A stretch of 64,000 nucleotides of DNA from Flavobacteriales bacterium. GTDB lineage: Bacteria; Bacteroidota; Bacteroidia; Flavobacteriales_F; PHOS-HE28. The stretch lies in assembly GCA_016710015.1 (NCBI GenBank), contig JADJLR010000001.1:124001-188000 (forward strand), in the 5' to 3' direction. Below the pieces are notes generated by a model. The model had not been told where the DNA came from. It saw nothing but the letters and a program-made list of their open reading frames with translations, and searched no databases. The translations under genes were made by a program, and so were the position numbers. Of this stretch, positions 59,931-64,000 are shown in pieces (the stretch's first letter is position 1; each line of letters begins with the position of its first letter).

Positions 59931-60481
59931 AGGGAAACCCAGTGATCGCCAACTCTCGCGCAGTCCGCCGTACTGTGGATGCGGATGGAGCATCCCGCTT
60001 TTTAGCGGGACGGTCGTTGGTTGGATCCAACCGGGATCACAGGTAAACCCAGTGATCGCCAACTCTCGCGCAGTCCGCCGTACTGTGGATGCGGATGGAG
60101 CATCCCGCTTTTTAGCGGGACGGTCGTTGGTTGGATCCAACCGGGATCACAGGTAAACCCAGTGATCGCCAACTCTCGCGCAGTCCGCCGTACTGTGGAT
60201 GCGGATGGAGCATCCCGCTTTTTAGCGGGCCGGCAGTTGGTTCGAATCCAACCGGGATCGCAGGTAAACCCAGTGATCGCCAACTCTCGCGCAGTCCGCC
60301 GTACTGTGGATGCGGATGGAGCATCCCGCTTTTTAGCGGGACGGTCGTTGGTTCGATCCAACCGGGATCACAGGTAAACCCAGTGAACGCCAACTCTCGC
60401 GCAGTCCGCCGTACTGTGGATGCGGATGGAGCATCCCGCTTTTTAGCGGGACGGTCGTTGGTTGGATCCAACCGGGATCAC
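59931..60481 (+). repeat. Five tandem 110-bp repeats derived from the adjacent tRNA-Arg
   Basis: Units lie at 59931-60040, 60041-60150, 60151-60261, 60262-60371 and 60372-60481 (110, 110, 111, 110, 110 bases) and are nearly identical. The first 30 bases of each are spacer; the last ~78 resemble a decayed tRNA-Arg: GGATGGAGCA for the D-arm end, an anticodon-like hairpin CCCGC-TTTTTA-GCGGG, GGTCGTTGGTT, and the exact 3' end CCAACCGGGATCAC. The D stem and the 7-base anticodon loop are lost and the T loop is changed in most units. The unit length is not a multiple of three, so frames read through it are artefacts. It resembles the tyrT/rtT-type arrays with copied tRNA ends known in E. coli. Confidence 0.92.
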
Positions 60482-60532
60482 TTCGAAGGCATATGACGAT
60501 GCCTAGTATCTGGTGGATCGGTAGAGGGAACC

Positions 60533-60540
60533 TACCTTTG
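60533..60540 (+). promoter_or_regulatory. Candidate -7 box of the thiolase gene
   Basis: TACCTTTG matches TAnnTTTG and lies 37 bases before the thiolase ATG. The sequence between the repeat array (60481) and this box shows nothing else. Confidence 0.38.
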
Positions 60541-60577
60541 CGCCTGTCTTTTCAACCCAATATCCAATCGCAAAGCC

Positions 60578-61756
60578 ATGTCCCGTGAAGTCGTGATCGT
60601 TGCCGCAGTTCGCACACCCATCGGCAGTTTCGGCGGTAGCCTCGCCGAAGTACCCGCTACTGAACTTGGCGCAACCGCCATCAAGGCCGCAGTGGAGCGC
60701 GCCGGTGTGAACCCTGAAGCGGTCCAGGAGGTGATCATGGGCAGTGTGCTACAAGCCAATTTGGGTCAGGCACCTGCTCGACAAGCAGCGAAAGCAGCGG
60801 GCCTGCCGAACGAAGTGGCCTGCACCACCGTGAACAAGGTTTGCGCCAGTGGCATGAAAGCGATCATGATGGCGACCCAGGACATTTTGCTCGGCGATGC
60901 CGATGTGGTGGTGGCCGGCGGTATGGAGAACATGAGCCGCACGCCCTACTATGTGGAGAATGCACGCTACGGCTATCGTTTCGGCAATGGCACCTTGATC
61001 GACGGCATCAGCAAGGATGGCCTGATGAACGTGTACGACCAGAAAGCGATGGGCGTATGTGCCGACCTGTGTGCTACGGAGAACACCATCAGCCGCGAGG
61101 AGCAGGATGCCTTCGCGATCGAGAGCTACACCCGAAGCACCAATGCATGGAAAGACGGGAAGTTCACCGATGAAGTGGTGCCCGTGACCGTAAAGACACG
61201 CAAAGGCGATGTGATCGTGAGCGAGGATGAGGAATTCAAGAACGTGAACTTCGATAAGCTGAAGTCCTTGAAACCCGTGTTCACCAAAGAAGGAACCGTG
61301 ACCGCCGGTAACGCGAGTACGATCAACGATGGCGCGGCTGCGTTGGTCCTTATGAGCGCGGACAAGGCGAAGGAACTCGGTTTGAAACCGTTGGCAAAAG
61401 TGATCGGCTACGCAGATGCGGAACAGGCACCGGAATGGTTCACTACGACCCCCGCCAAAGCGGTTCCACTGGCGGTGAAGAAAGCAGGCCTGAAGATGAG
61501 CGATATCCAGTTCGTTGAGTTGAATGAAGCCTTCTCCGTGGTCGGTATCACGAACACCAAATTGATGGGACTGGACCCGGCGAAGGTGAACGTGAATGGC
61601 GGTGCCGTTTCGTTGGGCCATCCGCTCGGTTGCAGCGGCGCACGCATCGTGGTGACCTTATTGAACGTGCTGAAGCAGAACGGTGCCAAGTATGGTGCGG
61701 CAGGGATCTGCAACGGCGGTGGCGGTGCTAGTGCGATCGTGATCGAGGCATTGTAG
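60578..61756 (+). CDS. Acetyl-CoA C-acyltransferase (thiolase)
   Basis: Thiolases interconvert acyl-CoA and acetyl-CoA in beta-oxidation or build acetoacetyl-CoA. The 392-residue product has the nucleophile Cys89 in VNKVCASGMKA, VAGGMENMSRTPYY, GNASTINDGAAALVLMS, the His-containing ELNEAFSVV region, and GHPLGCSGARIVV with the second catalytic Cys. Length is normal. Whether it prefers acetyl-CoA (AtoB-like) or longer chains (FadA-like) cannot be settled. No other fatty-acid gene is near. Confidence 0.95.
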   Translation: MSREVVIVAAVRTPIGSFGGSLAEVPATELGATAIKAAVERAGVNPEAVQEVIMGSVLQANLGQAPARQAAKAAGLPNEVACTTVNKVCASGMKAIMMATQDILLGDADVVVAGGMENMSRTPYYVENARYGYRFGNGTLIDGISKDGLMNVYDQKAMGVCADLCATENTISREEQDAFAIESYTRSTNAWKDGKFTDEVVPVTVKTRKGDVIVSEDEEFKNVNFDKLKSLKPVFTKEGTVTAGNASTINDGAAALVLMSADKAKELGLKPLAKVIGYADAEQAPEWFTTTPAKAVPLAVKKAGLKMSDIQFVELNEAFSVVGITNTKLMGLDPAKVNVNGGAVSLGHPLGCSGARIVVTLLNVLKQNGAKYGAAGICNGGGGASAIVIEAL

Positions 61757-61759
61757 ACC

Positions 61760-62533
61760 ATGGTCTCCACCATCTGCCCCCTCTCCATCGTTCCCGTCCG
61801 CAAGGAACCGAGCGACCGCGCCGAAATGGTGAGTCAATGGCTCTTCGGTGAAACGGCTGAGATCCTGGACGAGCAGGAGAATTGGAGTCTGCTCCAGTTC
61901 GACCACGACGGTTACGAAGGTTGGGTAGACAACAAACAATTGGAGTTCACGAAAACGCCGAACACGGATCCGGATCTACGTGTGATCGACCAGGCGACCA
62001 TAGCGGATCTGGGGGAACGGCAAGTGCTACTCCCCTACGGTGGTGTGGTACCGTTCTACGAGGACGGTACCATTCTGTGGCAAGGTGAGCGGATCCCCGT
62101 GCAAGCGGTGACCAACCATCGACCAGACCTGGAGCGGGCCGACCTGATGGAGTTGTACCTGCACCCCTTCCTCGGTGCCCCTTACCTCTGGGGCGGTCGT
62201 ACACCCTCCGGTGTCGATTGCAGTGGCCTTACACAGATGATCTTCATCCTCATGGGGATCTACCTGCCTCGGGATGCATCGGAGCAGGCGGCAGAAGGTG
62301 ATCCCGTGGAATTGCTCGACCTGTGCGAACCCGGAGACCTCGTCTTCTTCGACAACGATGAAGGCGCAATCGTGCATGTCGGGATCGTCCTTACCCGCAA
62401 CGACGACGGTGATCTGCGTGTGGTGCATGCCAGCGGTCGTGTCCGGATCGACAAACTCGACCAAGAGGGCATTTTCAACAGCGACACAAAGACCTATTCG
62501 CACAGACTGCGAATGGTGCGACGGGTGCTTTGA
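61760..62533 (+). CDS. NlpC/P60 family peptidase
   Basis: The 257-residue protein has an N-terminal SH3-like part (SIVPVRKEPSDRAEMVSQWL, WSLLQFDHDGYEGWVDNKQL), and a C-terminal NlpC/P60 domain with catalytic Cys in PSGVDCSGLTQMIF, His in AIVHVGIVL and a third polar residue near VVHASG. It starts four bases after the thiolase stop. No signal peptide is visible, so it may be cytoplasmic, acting on imported muropeptides, like the dipeptidyl-peptidase VI group. Confidence 0.9.
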   Translation: MVSTICPLSIVPVRKEPSDRAEMVSQWLFGETAEILDEQENWSLLQFDHDGYEGWVDNKQLEFTKTPNTDPDLRVIDQATIADLGERQVLLPYGGVVPFYEDGTILWQGERIPVQAVTNHRPDLERADLMELYLHPFLGAPYLWGGRTPSGVDCSGLTQMIFILMGIYLPRDASEQAAEGDPVELLDLCEPGDLVFFDNDEGAIVHVGIVLTRNDDGDLRVVHASGRVRIDKLDQEGIFNSDTKTYSHRLRMVRRVL

Positions 62534-64000
62534 TCAGAACCGCAACGTGTATTGCATCACGGGCAGAATGGCCAGTTGCGGCACGTTCTGAATGGTTTCG
62601 GTACGGCTGTCAAAGTAGTAGTACACCGGAGTGGCTGCATTCAGCACGTTCTGCACATCGATCTTGAATTCGTGGCTCACCTTCGGGCGGCCCACGCGGT
62701 AGCTCGCGACGATGTCCACTTTGTGAACGCTCTTCCCTTTGTCACTCCATGACGGGTTTCCCTCCTGTTCGCGCCCCGCTGCAATGCTCGCCGCTAGATC
62801 GATCGGAGTGTAATACTGACCACCTTGCACGGAATAGCGGAACCCGGCCATCAAGATGCGGTCCTTTCCTTGCGGCCCTAGCTTCCACTCCTTTCCACCC
62901 AAGATATTCGCCACCGGCCCCAAGTCGAAACGCGAATGATGCCATTGACCATCCAACGCCTTGTACTTCGACTCGCTGTACGATGCCGTGATCAAGTAGT
63001 GGTACCCTCGCGTAAAGAACTTCTCCAAACTCACCTCCAGCCCACGGTTGTAGCCCGTGCCCTTGTTCACGAGTGGTTTGTTCGTGAACCATTCGCTCAT
63101 GTTGTTCACGTTGAACGCACTTGTCGGATCGTTCTCCACAGGTAGTGCGTACAGGTGTTGGTAGTAGACCTCGGCCTTCAGTTGCATATCCTCAGCGAAC
63201 TGTTGCTCGAAACCCGCAACGACGTGTGCCGCACGTGTGAGTCCCAGACCCTGATTCGGACGGGAGATATTCCCCGCATCGTCGATGTCCTGCGCCAAGT
63301 AGGTCATTAGTCCTTCGGTCTTGGAGTGTAGCCCCGTTCCGAAGGTGAATGCGCGGTCCGGTCGAATTTGGTAGCGCAGCGCGATCCGCGGCTCCACACT
63401 CGCGCTTTGGTTCAGATCGAAATAGAGCAGGTGGACACCACTGGTAAGGCTCCATTGTTCGTTCCAGCGCCACTTCCAACTGCTGAATGCCTGCATGGTG
63501 CGTGCTGAACCGGTCCGGTCCAAGTTCACGACCATACGCTGCCGATCCGGATCCCAGGAATTCACGTACATGCGGAACTGTTCGGAGGAAACGATGACCC
63601 CGGAGCGCAACTTGTGCCGTGCATTGATCCGGCTATTCAGCGTGCTGGATAGCCGCCAGGTCCACTTTGCGAGATCATCCGTGTGGCGCAATTCCAACGG
63701 TTCTTCGCCGGGTGCAGCGCTTTCCTCATAGTCCGTGCCGCTGCCATTCCCACTCAACGATACGGAAGTGCTCAAGAAGCTGCTCTCCCCCATGGTCTTC
63801 GTGTGGCTCAGCCCCAGCACACCCATACGAGATCCGAACTCAGCTCGTGAGAACAAGGTATCGTCCGCCACTCCACGATCCTCGTCCAAGATCGCACTGC
63901 GCCCGCCGAGACCGTACAATGCGATGGTTCCGAAGTCCGCTGAAGGCAGCTTCACCTTGAATGCAGCATCGGTGTAACGCGGCACGCCACCGAAGTCCAC
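62534..64000 (-). CDS. TonB-dependent receptor, C-terminal part (5' end outside window)
   Basis: The 488 visible residues are the C-terminal barrel of a TonB-dependent outer-membrane receptor, with strand-rich repeats (WRLSSTLNSRINARHKLRSG, PRIALRYQIRPDRAFTFGTG, EDMQLKAEVYYQHLYALPVE, SYRVGRPKVSHEFKIDVQNV) and an aromatic end LPVMQYTLRF. The plug domain and TonB box lie beyond the window. Substrate unknown. The stop is immediately after that of the convergent peptidase gene. Confidence 0.9.
   Translation of the reverse strand: MDFGGVPRYTDAAFKVKLPSADFGTIALYGLGGRSAILDEDRGVADDTLFSRAEFGSRMGVLGLSHTKTMGESSFLSTSVSLSGNGSGTDYEESAAPGEEPLELRHTDDLAKWTWRLSSTLNSRINARHKLRSGVIVSSEQFRMYVNSWDPDRQRMVVNLDRTGSARTMQAFSSWKWRWNEQWSLTSGVHLLYFDLNQSASVEPRIALRYQIRPDRAFTFGTGLHSKTEGLMTYLAQDIDDAGNISRPNQGLGLTRAAHVVAGFEQQFAEDMQLKAEVYYQHLYALPVENDPTSAFNVNNMSEWFTNKPLVNKGTGYNRGLEVSLEKFFTRGYHYLITASYSESKYKALDGQWHHSRFDLGPVANILGGKEWKLGPQGKDRILMAGFRYSVQGGQYYTPIDLAASIAAGREQEGNPSWSDKGKSVHKVDIVASYRVGRPKVSHEFKIDVQNVLNAATPVYYYFDSRTETIQNVPQLAILPVMQYTLRF

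Noticed and set aside
59931..60481. CRISPR array
   Set aside because: Units are contiguous 110-bp copies with no unique spacers, and there are no cas genes.

Overview
The window is a gene-dense, GC-rich (by eye clearly above 50%) bacterial chromosome segment. It belongs to the phylum Bacteroidota, most likely a Flavobacteriales-like lineage. Evidence for this: a type IX secretion (T9SS) type A sorting domain on a secreted hydrolase, gliding genes gldF and gldG with a GldI-like FKBP lipoprotein, a full MoxR/DUF58/BatA-BatE locus, a TonB-dependent receptor, DUF6913- and DUF4349-type proteins, and Bacteroidota-style -7 boxes (TAnnTTTG) close to start codons. The lineage below order level is inference.

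Layout. 1-9.8 kb: end of an SGNH-like protein, a DUF4349 lipoprotein, a TraB/GumN protein, then mtaB, lgt, an inositol-monophosphatase family gene, a T9SS-secreted alpha/beta hydrolase, an acyltransferase and a ZU5-like lipoprotein. 9.8-16.7 kb: a sodium:solute symporter, phoH-purC (overlapping, minus strand), an SAM hydroxide adenosyltransferase, a monooxygenase-fold protein, a TPR protein and a second acyltransferase. 16.8-22 kb: gldF-gldG-DUF4340 followed by dnaN, with two DnaA-box-like sites in front of dnaN. 22-31 kb: rhomboid protease, haem-binding lipoprotein, methyltransferase, DEDDh exonuclease, an AAA/DUF4143 ATPase bracketed by two related palindromes, then dapA, DUF6913, ligA, a hypothetical gene and prmC. 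31-37 kb: ribD, EamA permease, YigZ, thioesterase, dnaA, a low-molecular-weight phosphatase and an RsmI-like methyltransferase. 37-47 kb: two FKBP lipoproteins (one GldI-like), nrnA, two uncharacterised exported proteins, ndk, a DUF721 protein, recF, a TPR membrane protein, ribH, an outer-membrane barrel, DUF2238, DUF4442 and a MazG-like protein. 47-56 kb: moxR-DUF58-DUF4381-like-batA-batB-TPR-batC-like-batD-batE, almost all overlapping. 56-64 kb: a 1060-residue beta-helix secreted protein, three tRNA genes (Ser, Pro, Arg), a five-copy 110-bp array derived from the tRNA-Arg, a thiolase, an NlpC/P60 peptidase and the 3' part of a TonB-dependent receptor.

Genes that work together: dnaA, dnaN and recF all lie here but are scattered over 23 kb; ribD and ribH serve riboflavin synthesis; gldF, gldG, GldI, Lgt and several lipoproteins serve envelope biogenesis and gliding/T9SS; the Bat locus is probably one envelope-stress or chaperone-like assembly.

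The most unusual structures are the tRNA-Arg-derived tandem array (59931-60481) and the palindrome-bracketed ATPase gene (24789-26143). Everything here was read by eye; no database search or folding program was run.
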